Positions 11,382 to 56,700 of a stretch of 64,000 nt of DNA are shown here, piece after piece. The notes under the pieces are model-generated. The model worked only from the letters and a program-made list of their open reading frames with translations, searched no databases and was not told where the DNA came from. Source of the stretch: Ursus arctos (taxonomy: Eukaryota > Chordata > Mammalia > Carnivora > Ursidae); assembly GCF_023065955.2 (NCBI RefSeq), contig NW_026622863.1:48776177-48840176 (forward strand). Reading direction: 5' to 3'. The position numbers were made by a program, and so were the translations under genes. Positions within the stretch are counted from its first letter, which is position 1. Each line of letters starts with the position of its first letter.

Positions 11382-11398
11382 TATTTTTTTTTAAGTAT

Positions 11399-11433
<35 letters not shown>

Positions 11434-11515
11434 TGTCATCTCTATACCCACGATGGGGCTCAAACTCATGACCCGAAGATCAAGAGTCGCCCGCTCTCCC
11501 GACTGAGCCAGCCCC
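11382..11515 (-). mobile_element. Short SINEC subfamily, minus, with (TTTA)n tail
   Basis: A TTTA tandem run (about 11396-11434), then GTCATCTCTATACCC, CTCAAACTCATGACC and a GACTGAGCCAG head. This is the short carnivore SINE type lacking the CT-rich body. Confidence 0.8.
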
Positions 11516-11847
11516 TAAAATTATGTTTATGATCACATCTCTCATTTCTGGTCTCAGGGTATTAACAAAACTGGTAGCCAAGACAGAAGCAGTGTGATTG
11601 TTCAGCACTGGGCCTGAGCGTTTCCTAGCTTGGCTCCATCACTGGAGATGGAGTTGTCTCTCTGTTGTCTACGCCCTGGAATAGGCACCGCCTAAAACCA
11701 ATCGGTTTGAGACCGTTTGAGAAGGAGAGGCCTTCACGATGCAGTCCAAGAGACTCCAATATCTCCCAGTGTTATTAGCTCGAATTAGGCCTCAAAGGCA
11801 TTCTTGTTCATTTGGAGATCTTCATTGACTTAGGTTCTTCTGAGCTT

Positions 11848-12054
11848 TTTTTTTTTTTTTTAATATTTCATTTATTTACTTGAGACAGAGCAAGTGTAAG
11901 AGAAAGAGAGAGAGAGAGAAAGCACCGAGGGAGAGGGAGAAGCAGACTCCCTGCTGAGTGGGGAACCTGATGCAGGGCTCGATCTCTGCACCCTGAGATC
12001 ATGACCTGAGCTGAAGGCTGACGCTTAACCGACTGAGCCACCCAGGCGTCCGCT
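11848..12054 (-). mobile_element. SINEC, minus orientation
   Basis: A poly-T start, a GAGA-rich body, GATCATGACCTGAGCTGAAG and a GAGCCACCCAGGCGTCC end. TCTGAGCTT recurs on both flanks as a likely target duplication. Confidence 0.9.
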
Positions 12055-12479
12055 CTGAGCTTCTTTAAATCAAAGAGCTGTAGCTGTGGAGCGAAGCAGC
12101 AGAGGGACGGCGGACATACACCGGGAAGCCTCAGAGAGGAAGCTCCCGGTACTGGCCTGTTTTTCCGGGGTCGGGAAAGTCTTTGTGGCATGCAAGTCTG
12201 AGTGTTTAGAGAGAACTTGTTTAGACGCATGCCCCAATCACTTGCCCTCAGCTGTACGGTCAAAAGTCTGGGTGACAATGAGGAGCTGAGGAACCAGAGG
12301 GCAGGGGTCAAAGGTGGAGAGATGATTCCCTCTGCCTTCCTCAGGACAAAGATGAAGCTTGAGAAATCTGCTCGAAAGACCCGCCTTCTGCCCCTCAGGC
12401 TCGATCAAGGCTGCCCCACCCTCCTGGACTCCCTCATCCCAGCCCCGCCCACTCTGGGTCATCGAGGTCACCAGACAGG

Positions 12480-12600
12480 TCTGTCTCTCCACGGGATGGT
12501 GAACCCCTGAGGGTAAGGACTGCTGTCTCAGTCACCACCGTGTCCCCAGCATCACCCAGCACCCAGTGTGACAAATGGATGAACCAGTGAATGAGCACAT
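12480..12600 (+). repeat. L2-like 3' end fragment
   Basis: GAACCCCTGAGGGTAAGGAC, GTGTCCCCAGCATC and a final TGAACCAGTGAATGAG fit the L2 3' end. About 0.6 kb beyond the PRKD2 3' end. Confidence 0.5.
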
Positions 12601-13129
12601 CTGGTGTGTAGGGAAGTCAGCACATCGATGTAAAAGAAGATACTAAAAAACAAAAGAAAACAAAAACTGAATACTGTGGATCAGGTTTCTAATGGACCAG
12701 ACTTGTGCTAATGGCACTGTCGTTATTAGTGGCTGTGATGAGTAGTAACACCACTGACCAAAAAAGTGGATCAAACAAGCCATGGGATTACTTTGCTCTA
12801 AACCCTCCATCCCTCCAGGAACGCTCCTCCCTCCATGCTCCCCTCCCTGCACACTCCTTCCATGTAGAACTCTTCGTGCTTTCCTCTTCCCTGTCCTCAT
12901 GCCACCCTTTGTATCTTCCCCCTTCTAGTCCTCCCTCCTGGCAGTCCTCCCTCCAGGCTTCCCACCTCCTTTAGTCCTCCTTCCAAAACTCCTCCACCTT
13001 CAGCCCCCTCTCCCCTCATCCCCCCTCCCTCCCACCGCCTTCTCAGACAGTCCTCTTTCCAGGTGAACTCCATCTTGGTGAACAACAGACTCATGACAGA
13101 GAGTGTGGTGTGGCCAGAGACCGAGGCCA

Positions 13130-13357
13130 TGGGGCCAGAGATGAGTTCATTTTAATTGCTGGGGAATTCAGGTTGGAAATAACTACCCCTGACCGCCACT
13201 GACCCCCGCCACGCTCCTCTCCCGGGGTGTGTCCCATCCATTTTGGGCAGGAAGCCGCTTCTGTTTAGAACAGTTCCTCGCTGAGATGGTGCGAAGGGGC
13301 GCTCTCCGGGGACCGGAGGACAGCATCATGGGGCAGCCACGGTGGGAGCACGGGGCC
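13130..13357 (-). other. PRKD2: PRKD2 3' UTR with ATTAAA poly(A) signal
   Basis: About 230 bases follow the stop. The only good poly(A) signal on this strand is ATTAAA at 13151-13156, so cleavage is expected near 13125-13140. The end point is inferred. Confidence 0.65.
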
Positions 13358-46126
<32,769 letters not shown>

Positions 46127-47350
46127 GGGCGGGGTGGGGCCGGGGGAGTCCCGGGACCGGCCGCCCGGCGCCCACCCGGGATGAGGCTGATGGAGCCTGG
46201 GGAACCCGGGTCACTGGATCCGAGGGAGCTCGTAAGCTGGTGGTGGGAGCGCGGGGATCCCGGGGATACGAGAAAAGAAATCTAGCAGGTTGAGGGCACT
46301 CGAGGATGGCGGGACCCTGGGAAATTAAAGAAACGCAATCCAGTGGGTCAAACGCCCGGGAATCATAAAGGAGAAATCTAACGCTTTGAGGGACCCAGCA
46401 CTTGAAAGATTCCAAGAAATCAAGAAAATCCAGTAGGTCGGGATCTCAGCGATCAGGAGAGCCCCAGGATCCAAAAGCCCCTTGGAGAGAGAAAGGCTTG
46501 AGAAGGCAGCAGGCGGGAATCCCAGAATCCAGTGGGTCTAAGACGAGGATCCAATTAAGAAGGGAGCCCGAGGGATTCATCAGACCTTGGGGGTGGAGGA
46601 CAGCTTTCTCTGAGTCGGGTATCGAGCGAAGCTCAAGGACTCGACGGGCCCGGGGATGGGCAAAGGGATCCCGAGGGCCGGGGTGCTAAGGAGGGAATCT
46701 CACGGGTCTCAGAAGTTGGAGAAAAGTTCGGTCGGGGGCCGCGGAGAAGGGGGCGTTACCGGCGGCGGTGAGTGGGGGGAAGGGAGGGTCGCCCGGCGCT
46801 GGGCGCCGATGGCTCTTTTTCCCCCTTCAAAGTTTAACTCTGCGGCTGCGGCCCAGGAGGAAGTGTCTGGAGCGATGGCGCAGTCGGCCAATCCGCGCGG
46901 GCCTCGGTGACGCTAGAGAGGGGCGGAGCCTGCTGGGGGCCGGGGGCGGAAGGGGAGGGCGGGCCCCGCACCTCCGAGTTGGGGGCGTCACCTGCCCCGC
47001 CCGCGTCCGGTGAGAGATGCAGGGGCAGGGATCCGGGACTGATTCCTCCCCCCAACACGCCCAAGTCTGGAAAGTTAACTATTCCCTGAGCTGGAGAGGA
47101 GGGGCGAGCCATCGGTCGCGGGGCCGGGGCTGAAGAGGCGCCTGGCCCTTTAAGGAAGGGGGCCGTCTAGTGTAGCCTGGCTTGCATCCGGCGCCCACCC
47201 AGGGGAAAGGGTGGGAAACTGTGTCAGGTCCGGCCCGCTCAGGGACCTCTGGGCTCGACATGCAACTTTTCAGAGCGTCGTCCTCCCCCCCCCCGAACCC
47301 CGCCCAGGGGAGGCGGTGCCGGAGAGGTCCCCCAGCCCATTACACAGGTG
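46127..47350 (-). promoter_or_regulatory. PRKD2: PRKD2 CpG-rich promoter and 5' UTR
   Basis: A CpG-rich region upstream of the PRKD2 ATG. It contains GGGCGG GC-boxes (near 46920 and 46944), a CCAAT at 46888-46892 on the plus strand, TGACGC near 46909, and no TATA box. A degenerate repeat occupies 46275-46640. The start site is not defined. Confidence 0.6.
46275..46640. repeat. Degenerate AATCCAGTGGGTC repeat in the promoter
   Basis: AATCCAGTGGGTC at 46337, AATCCAGTAGGTC at 46427 and AATCCAGTGGGTC at 46526, with related AATCTAGCAGGTTGA (46279) and AATCTAACGCTTTGA (46375). Starts are roughly 40-60 bp or multiples apart. Confidence 0.55.
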
Positions 47351-49270
47351 GGAAGACAGAGGCCCCCGGACGGGCGGAAGGACCTGGCCTCACGTCTGTC
47401 TCTGGCAACCCTGACGAGGTGCATGGAGGCAACTGGAGGGGCCGGGACTGGGTTAGCTGTGCGGGGCTGGTCAGGCACTGGGAGGGTAGAGAAGAGGTGT
47501 ACTTTCCTTCAATCAGCTCCCTCCTTGGCGCCAGCCCTCGGGAGAGTGAAGAGCCACAGACCTGGGGGAGCTGGAAAGGGCCGGAGCGACCAGGGGAGAC
47601 AGCGCACGCACCCCACCCCCCGACACGAACTGATTGTTCTCCGGGGCAGTGTGCACGTGTCTGTGTGACTTTAGGTAGTGGCTTCCCCTCTCTGAGCCTG
47701 CTCCCCCTTGTTAGATGGGACAGTAATAGGACCGAGCCCAGAGGGTCTTTGTGGGCACAGGGCTGAAGTTCAGCAGGCTTTGCAGAGATAAAGGGGTGGG
47801 CACCTCAAGCCCTCAGGTGTTTAGGAGTCTGTTCATTCAGTCAGTCAACCAGCAAGCACTGAATGCCGACCTACTGTGTGCCAGGCTGGTGCTCAAACAG
47901 CTCTTCCAGCCCATTCGGCAACAACTCAGACTGGACTTCTCCTCCCCAGTTAATAATAAAAGAATGGCCGCCATTTAGTTTACATGCAGGAAACTGAACC
48001 CCCTAGGGACCCAATGACTTGTCCAAGATCACCACTAGAGCCGCTGCCACCCACCCCCTTCACTTAAGGCGTCAAGGCCTGGCTTTGAGCCTCAAAGGCA
48101 TCCCAGTGGAGATGGGCCACCCGCCCACCCGGGTTCCAGACCAGCAGGGCTGGTTGGGGATGGGGGCCTCAAGAGGAGCCCCCTTCCCGCTAAAGGGCTG
48201 CGGGGGGCAGCTGAGGTCGGTACAGTAGTGACTCTGCCACCACATCCGGGGGCTGGCTGGGGCTGGGGCTGGGGCTGGGGAAGGAAGTCTGAGGCTGGAG
48301 TGAAAACCCAAACCACCACCTGGGGAAGCTGCTCAGAGCCCAGAGGGATGCGGGGGGAGCGAGGCCACGTGGAGCTCACAGCTAGGCTCCTGTGTCATCT
48401 GATGGCCATCTGGCCACCTGCATCCTTCTTCAAGTGTTCCCGGGGCCCTGAGAGGGGCCAGGTCCTATTCTGGGCACTGGGGCGCATCCCCCGGCAACCC
48501 AGGGGGTGGGCATTAGCGTCAGGCCCGTTGTACAGAGGATGCTGAGGCCCAGAGACGTGCAGAGGGAGCCCCACAGGACTAGCTACGAATTCTGATGACC
48601 CACTGGGGGCCCTGAGCAGCCCCTCCTCCCCATCTCATTTTCTGGAACTTGTGCTCACCATCCCCACTTCCTGAGCCTGCTGTGAGGACCTTAGCACGGG
48701 GCCTGGCTCCTGCTAAGTGCTAACTGACCTGGTGAAGGGAAGGGACTCATCGGGGCACCTCCATCACTGCAGCTCCCAGCAGGGCGGAGGCATTCTGCAA
48801 GCCAGGTCCCAGGCTCTCCCGGCCCCACTTCATGTGGGCCGAGGCTCCACATAAGCCCAGGCCCACGTGGGGAGGGAAGGGAAGGTGCGGGGTTAAGCAC
48901 TCAGGGCTAGCCCTTTGGCCTCCTACCACCCATCACACGGCGCAGCGGGGAAGGGGAAGGTCTTGATTTGTCACCTCACATCATCTGCTTGTCAGGGCTC
49001 TGCCCCCAGGCTGCTAAGGCCCCTGGGGAGGGAGTACTTAGGAACAGAAAGGAGGGGCGCGGGGAGATTCGGTCCTGTGCCCCCATTTCCGGGCCTCCAC
49101 CCACACCCCGCCCAAACTCTGGGCCCCTCTCTTCCCGCCCCCCACCCTACCACAAAACCCCAACCCATCATATCCCCTCCCTGAGCTCCACCCAGCCCAG
49201 GCGGAGCCCAAGACTCGGCTCCCCAAGTCCCCGGCCCCCTCAGGCCCCTCGACAGTCAGCACCGCCACCC
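47351..49270. other. PRKD2-STRN4 intergenic region
   Basis: About 1.9 kb. A MIR scrap (47655-47720), an L2/MIR-like piece (47810-48040) and a GGCTGG tandem run (48248-48282). No coding or conserved RNA gene seen; human MIR320E maps to this interval but no copy was recognised. Confidence 0.6.
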
Positions 49271-50574
49271 ATCTTACTCCAAAGGGTTTATTGAGACAAG
49301 TTTCACATCCAAGTCCAGGGCAGAGGGGATGGGGGCTTATAAACAGGAACCTGGAAGGGGGCCCGAGGGCTCAGGGTGGAACCCAAAAAAGAGAGTGAAA
49401 TAAATAGAGGAAGAAGAGTGGAGGGTCAGGAGAGGAGACACAGACTATCACACAGTGATAACGACATGGGGGGGGGGGGCGGAAGGGGCTCCATTAACAT
49501 CCCATTTATTTATACAGATATACAGGGAGTTGTGGGGGACCCGGTGGGACCCCCTCCAGCCTCCATGCCCCAGGGAGGGGCAAGAGAAGGCCATCTCTCC
49601 CCACAGGTGACCCCGTGGGGGCTGGGGGGCTGCCCCTGGAGGAGTGCTGGGAGCAGTGGGGGAGGTAGGGGTGGGCGCCTCCCCCGAGGGCATCACCTAT
49701 TCCCCAGGCAGTTACTGGCCCTGGAGGTGCTGGGTAGTGTCTGGAAAGCTGTGTGGAGGGAACTGGAGGACAGGGTGGGGAACTGGGCGTACTTCTGGGG
49801 TGGGCCAGGACAGGCAGCACCCCCTGAGGACCGCCCAGGGTCCAGCTGGCTCCATGGCTTCCTGGGGGACCCAGAGCAGGGGCGCCTGGGGCTCCTCCCA
49901 GCACAGCTCCCACTCAGGTCTGGGAAATTGGAGAAGAGGGGTCGGGGGTTCAAAGAGAGAACCTGGCACCTTCTGGCGTCTTGGAAAAGCTGATCCCCAA
50001 GGACACCCAGCCCCGGTTGTGCTGCATCCGGGAAGGCAGCTCAGATACCAGGACTGCGTGTCAGGGGACAGAGAGGAAACTCCCCGAGGCCACCCCGGAG
50101 AGTGATTCCTGAACGAGGCTGCTCCCCAGGCTGGATGCTCCGGGAAGGACAGGCCGTGGGGGACGGCCTCCTGGGGAAAGGGCCGTTAGCACCACCAGGT
50201 TCCCAGGCAGGTGGGAAGAGGCCCCCGGGCCTCCAGGCCTGCAGACTGAGGCTGGGAGTCACCTGAGGTAGACAGAAGGGAAGGGAGACGGGAGCATGAC
50301 ACCCCAGGTACAAGAGCTCAGGCCGCCTCAGCCCCCTCTCTCGAAGCCCAGGGGCTACCTTGATGTTCTCACGAGGTGCCTCGGCTACCACCCTGGGATG
50401 GCCTCTAGAAGGGCCAGGCAAAGGGACACCTCTGAGGTCCCGTTCAGGGTAAGGAGGCACGGGGTTTCTGCCCTCCCAGACCAAGCCTCCCTCCGTCCAG
50501 CCTCTCACCTCAGTGCCACCTGCCCGGCCCCGCTCCCCAGCCGGTGTGGCGGCCAGGGCAGGGCCAGGTGGGCA
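49270..50574 (-). other. STRN4: STRN4 3' UTR with two AATAAA signals
   Basis: On the minus strand AATAAA occurs at 49505-49510 and again at 49287-49292. The UTR would be about 1.1 or 1.3 kb. A G run (49468-49479 on the plus strand) lies between the two signals. Confidence 0.65.
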
Positions 50575-50744
50575 TCATACGAAGACCTTGGCTAGGGCGT
50601 CGGCGCCGGCGCTGGCGATGAGGGCCTTGCTGGGGTGGCACGCCACGGCGTGGATAGCCTCCTCATGCTTCTTGCGGTGGGCCGTGATCTCCTGCACGCA
50701 CGTCTTGTTGTCCAGGCTCCACAGACGCAGGGAACAGTCGTGGC
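50575..50744 (-). CDS. STRN4: STRN4 last coding exon with stop
   Basis: The acceptor CACACAG precedes GC CAC GAC; TGA is at 50575-50577. It encodes [39 protein letters not shown] and the closing ALAKVFV blade. Confidence 0.96.
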
Positions 50745-53700
50745 CTGTGTGGGTGTGGGAGCAGAAAGGGCTGTCCCGCAGCATGTACCCCGGCTCCTCT
50801 GAACCTCACCCTTGGGACTGGGTGAGGCCTCCAGCCTCTTCTCCACCCACCTCGGCCCAGCCATCTTTTGACGCCCAGCCTGCCATCCATCCATCTAGCT
50901 AGCGAGTATTCACTGGGCACCTGTGTACTGGGCCCTGGGGTCACGGTGAACATACTAGGCCGACCTCCCCGCCCTGGGGCTGCTGACATTCCAGCGTGGC
51001 AGAGAGAAAACAAGAATGCAGAATGAATCATGCCAGGGGGTCAGCAGCACTGTGAGCACAAGCTGGTCAGCGAGAGGACAGAATGGCCAAGGGAGGGGCG
51101 GTCAGGAGGAAGAGCCTGGCAGGCAGCAGGATGGGCCAAGGGAAGGTTCTGAGGACTGGCAGCAGCAGCCTGAGCAGGGGCATGGGGAGGGGAGGAGAGG
51201 TCAGACAGCGGGGAGCAGACAGGGCTGGGCCCTGAGGCAGCCTATGCAGCTGGCCTGACCCCTGTGTTAGAAGGATCACACTGGGGCGCCTGGGTGGCAC
51301 AGCGGTTAAGCGTCTGCCTTCGGCTCAGGGCGTGATCCCGGCGTTATGGGATCAAGCCCCACATCAGGCTCCTCCGCTATGAGCCTGCTTCTTCCTCTCC
51401 CACTCCCCCTGCTTGTGTTCCCTCTCTCGCTGGCTGTCTCTGTCTCTGTCAAATAAATAAATAAAATCTTAAAAAAAAAAAAAAAAAAAAGAAGGATCAC
51501 GCTGGCTGTGGCGGAGCCCGGATCTACTTGTCCCTCACAGGGGCACCCGGGTCCTGTGCCGAAGCCTCTCTGCCCCGGACTTGATCCCACGGACCACCCC
51601 CTCTACCGTCATCCTTGGAGACAGCTGCTGCTCTCACGGGCAGACGGAGAGCAGACCACGATGGGTCCCCACGCTGTGTGCTCGCTCGCTCGTCACCTCC
51701 CACAAGCTCTGACGGCGGGGAGCAGAGGCCCGTGGCCTCCCTGATAAGCCGTGCACAGCCTTCACCTCCCTGGGCAGCTACAGCCCCCTCTCCGTCAGCC
51801 CACGTCCGCCCCCATCCTTCGGAGGCCCAGCCGCGCAGCAGGAGCGGGGCTTCAGCGCCCTCATCCAGAGAGCACGTGCTGCCGAATGCTCCAGATCTTG
51901 TGGGGACCGAGACTCAGACAGACCCCAACTTCACTCCTGCAACCACGCACTTCGCTGTGACCAAAGTACGTCACTTCTCTGAGCCTGTTCCCGCGTCTGC
52001 ACGGTGGGCCGCACCCAGGAGGGTTATCTGGATGAACCACGACGTAGGCCAACGCCTGCCGGGGGCTCTGCGTGCCCCTGCTCCCCCGCCTCAGGGAGCC
52101 CCGGAGCACTCCCTCGTGACCAGTGCCCCCGTCTCCTCCTCTTCCGCTGCCACACACCCTTGCTCCTTAGGAGCCCAGAGGGTCCCGACTTACTGCCCGA
52201 CATCAGGAACACGCCATTGGGGTCCACGGCGAGGCAGGTGACCGCGTCCAGGTGGGCAACCATGGAGTGCACAGATTTCCCTGAGGGGACAGAGGGCGGG
52301 TGGCAGGTTACTTTCCCTCGCTGCCTTGCCTGGGAAGGTGAAGGCCCAGACGGGATGCTGAGAGCCCGCCACGCGGGCACCGGGAGCTCTGCCATCTGGG
52401 CAGCCCCCTGATGAGCACGAGTAAGCGGGGGCCGGGAAGGCGGGGCCTCACCTGTCCGGCTGTCCAGGAAGCGGATGCCTCGGTCGTCGTGGGCGGTGAT
52501 GGTGAGGGGCTGGTTCGGGTGACTCACCACCTGGTTGATCTGGGTTGGGCCTGGAAGGCAAGGAGGGAAGGGACATGGGGGAAATCAGGGAGACCAGGAC
52601 AAAGACAAGAGGAGAATGACGGTCCCACAGCCCTGCCCCCTGCCCAGCTGTCCAGGAGGACTGGGCACCGAGGCCTCTCCTGCTTGGGGTCACGGTGCTT
52701 CATCTGGAAGACAGGCACCATGCCCTGCCGGGGGGGGCAGAAGTCAGGGAACAGCCACCCACATGGGCCATCCACTCTGCTGATAGGCCTGATGGCTGAG
52801 TCCCTGATGATCTCTCTTCCCTCAGCCTTTGCGAGAGCCCCATGCTAGCCACAAGGGTGGCAGCTGGGACTTTTATCTCCTTCCCACCCAGAGCCCCTGA
52901 GGGGGGCAGGGGAAGATGACTTCTGCTCACTGGTCAGATCACCAAAGCCACAGGAGGGACTGGAGCCTTGGAGGCACTAGGATACCAGCCCTGGACCCCG
53001 GGGCCTCCCTCTTACCGCTGCTCCCCCGGGATTCCAGCGAGAGGAGGGCACTGCCAGCCTCCAGGTCATACAAGACGGTGTCACCGGAGCGGAAGGAAGC
53101 CACAATGTGGGCAGGCTCGGTGCTGGTGAAGGCCACTGAGGTGGGGATCCCATGATCTGAGGGCAGAGGGAGGGAAGACTGCTGAACAGACCTGGTCCTG
53201 CCCTGGGGCTGTGGGACGGGATTTGGGAAGCCTGGGCCCTCATCAGGAGTCATGCTCCCGTTGGGGCCTCCAGCTCTACACAACTCCTCCGTGAGCTGTC
53301 GGTGTCCCTCCCAGCCCCGTTCCCCCACTCACCGCTGGCTGTGAGGAAGGTACAGAGGCAGGCTGGGCTGCTGCTGGGGTCCCAGATACGGATGGTGCCA
53401 TCGGCAGAGCAGGAGGCCAGGCGCTGGGAGGCAGGACTGAAGGCTAGGCCCCACACGGCGTCCCCGTGGCCCTCCAGGACATGGCTCAGCACGCTCGGGT
53501 CTGGACACACCAAAGGGAGGAAACGGGCTACGTCAGGGCCGAGAGCACCAACTCTGCTGAGACCCAGGCGGCCGGGCTGGGGCCGCCCGCTCACCCAGCT
53601 TCAGACCCAGCTTCCTCACGGCCTCCAAGCTTCACCCCTGCAGCCTGCCTCAGCTGGCTGCTCACGCTCTGACCACGGGCACTTCTGGCAAGATTTTAGG

Positions 53701-56700
53701 GCTCTGGAGGCAACCCAGAATGGAAGCTTCAGAGGGCAGGGACCCACCCCCCCGTTCGTTGCCCATCCCACGATAGCGCCTGGCACAAAGCAGACGCTTA
53801 GTACATGATTTTCAGGACTTAGTTAAGGGGAGAAGGAACAATGGTGGCTCTGCGGCCCCAAGACCCTTTGCAGCCTGGGCCCTGTGGGTCGGGTCGGCCC
53901 AGCCGTGCTCCTTGCACCCTTTCCGGCCCTGGGCACAAGCCCTGCATCCCCGGTCACTCAAGTCCACACAGGCTGCTCCGGTCAGGCCCTGCTGACGCCC
54001 AGTGTGTGGCGGCTTGCGTGGCCCAGAGCACACACTACCTGGGACGGACCCTTGACCTTTTACAAGGCGGGACCATTCTTGGGAAAACAGTGTGTGTTCC
54101 TCAAGGGAAGACACAGACCTCTGGACTCTGCCGTGACAAAAAGCTGCAGAGCCGTGCGTGTCGTCAGGAGACTTAACAAGAGGCGTCAGCAGGTAGGGGA
54201 TGGACACTGAACAGAAGTGACGGTAGGGTCGCTTCTCCACTAACGGTTAAAGGCGCACCAAGGATCAAGTGCAGAACTCCCTGCAACCTGGCCCAACTAA
54301 CCACTCCCCTCTCCCCTGCTCTACTTCTCCTCGCAGCCTCCCTGCACGCAGCTCCCCGGAAGGCACTGCCAGGGCCCGCCGTGCCTCTGCACAGGCCGGT
54401 CCAAGGCCTCAGTGCTGATTGAGTCAGCAGACCCACCAGCTCCTTTGGGAGGCAGTCCCCCAACGCCACCTCTCTCCGGCCTCAGCCTGTCCGCCCCCGT
54501 CCCATGCTGAACATGCCACTCCCTGCTCCCCCGGGCCGGGGGCGCACCGTCAGGCACCGGCGGGGGCTGAAGGAATGCGGAGACTCCCATGGACACGGTG
54601 GGGGGAGGGAGCTATCCTCACCATAACCGTCATAGGGGTCCATGTTGAGGTCGGGAATCTTCCAGCTGTGGATGCGGGCGTCTGCCCCGCCACTGTAACA
54701 GCATTCACTGTTGCTGCCCATGGCTACTGCCAACACAGGGCCCCTGCAGGACGCACAGAAAAACTCAATCTCGCCCCTCCCTAGGCCCCCTCCACGGGAC
54801 CTTCAAGTCCTCTCCTAGATTTTTCAAGGATGGCCAGAAGGAATTCCGCATCTGGGGCTCTGGCTGCGCCACCCAGGCCTGCCTTCCCCTGACTCCCCAC
54901 GCCCGTTTCCTCCTCCGAAGGCTGGGCTGAGAACCAGCTATGGGGGCGCTGGATCTGCGGAGCACCGGGAGCAAGGGGGTGTGTGTGCAGGGGCCACTCT
55001 CCCCTCAGGGGCACCTCCCTACCTGTGAGCCCGGAAGGCGTGGATAGGCTCCACATCTAGCGCGGCATTCCTGGGGGGGGGGGAGCCCAATGTCACCGAG
55101 AGCCCCCAGATGCGCCTCCCAACCCCCGACCCTGGGGCTGCTGTGCTCACTTCTTGGCTGTGACAGCCTTCTGCAGGTTCCAGAGCTTGAGCGTGCCGTC
55201 CTCAGAGGCGGTGAGCAAGGCAGACTGGCTGTGGTGGAAAGCCAGGGAGCGCACGCCATCGTAGTGTGAGCGGAGAGTGAATTTGGGGTTCCACGTCTTC
55301 TTAAAGGCATCTTTGCTGTCAGAGAGCTGGGGTGGGGGGAGCGGCCTCAGTGTCCCCGCAGTCCCACAGATGCTGACTGGCATCCAGGACGTCAGGTCAC
55401 TCAGACCGACGTAGAGCCCCCGCACCCTGGCCTCCAGCCCCAGGCGCCCTGCCCGCGGCACCCTGCGCTCGCTCAGCGAGTCCTACAGTGTGCAGGGACT
55501 AGCTGCGTTCCGGGCCGGCAGTTCAGAGGGGGCCTGGGGAAGACGGTCAGACCACCCCACAGTGTACAGGACTGGGAACTCCGAGCAGTGCTAGCAATTA
55601 AACATGGACCGGGAAGAGGTACCCAGCAGCCTGACCGCCTCTGTGGCAGTCGGCTAGGCTTTCCGGAGGCGACGCCAAAGCAGCAGGACTTAACCAGATC
55701 AGGGAGGGGACTGAGGAAGGACACTGCATGTGCAAAGTCCCTGCGGCTGCCGGAGCGGATCCAGAGCCTGAGAGGAGGCCCAAGTTACTAAAAGCAAGGG
55801 AGAGAGCAGCAGGAGCTGAGGCCGCAGCCTCGTTCGGAAACTTGCATCTCACCCTGAGTCAAACAGGGAGCTCTGGAAGGGTTCAGAGCAGGGAACAGAC
55901 ATGCACTGGGGAAGATGCGGGTGGCTGCAGAGAGGCTAAGGGGTCAGGAGAGAAGCCTCTCAGGGAAAGAGGAGGGCACACAAGAGCACACGCTGGGGAG
56001 TGGAAATGGGGACAGGTACACAGAGTGGGGAGACACTGGGAGGAGAATCAGCAGGCCGCTCAGGGGGGTCCCAGAGACGCTGCCCATGCCCTGGTGGACG
56101 GTGGTGGTGCTCTCTGTGGGGGACCCCGGGGCAGGAAGCTGGCAAAGATGATGAGCAGACTGTCAAGCAAGACTCAGTGTCCTGCCCAAACATGGGGTTC
56201 ACACCTGACCAAGCCCTTCATATGAGCTCTATCCCCCACGGTCCCCACCTCCACCATCACCACTGCCCTAGCTCTTTAGGGCCAGAGGCTCTGCCACTGT
56301 GCGGTTACCCCCTCATGGGCACACCCCCCCTACTCAAAACCTCCACCCTGGCCCCCCTTCCTGGCATCCCACGCAGTGCCCCCCAACCTTGCTGGGGTTA
56401 CCAATCACTTAAGATCCAGCTAAAAGCCGTGGTGGCTGTCCTGCCACGGGAAATGCACGCACGCACACATACACACACACACCCCTAACTCAGAGACTAG
56501 CAGATGGCCAGAGGCCCCTCCGCGGATATTGGTCCTCCTGAACACTTGGTCCTGACGTCTCCTTCCACCCTGGCCCATCTGCCCACCAGCCCCACTCGCG
56601 CCTGCTTTTTTGGTTTCTGGCTGCAAAGGTCAGCTCAATGCCCATCTCCTGCAAAGATTATCTTTGCTGCGCTGTGGCGACCCACAGCCCCCTTCCTCGG

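Larger units (their letters stand above)
5874..13130. other. DACT3-PRKD2 intergenic region
   Basis: About 7.2 kb between the DACT3 5' end and the PRKD2 3' end. Beyond the DACT3 promoter it carries a TTCTAAG-type degenerate repeat (6760-6970), a MIR (7240-7445), six or more SINEs, an L2-like end near 12480-12600 and an unnamed old repeat near 9330-9460. No conserved coding exon is visible. Confidence 0.7.

Noticed and set aside
47351..49270. A miRNA gene such as MIR320E between PRKD2 and STRN4
   Set aside because: No matching mature sequence or convincing hairpin was seen by eye; the human gene is thought to be primate-specific.
51285..51489. tRNA gene suggested by A- and B-box-like sequence
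   Set aside because: This and all similar heads belong to tRNA-Lys-derived SINEs with CT bodies, A-tails and target duplications; no folded tRNA 3' half is present.
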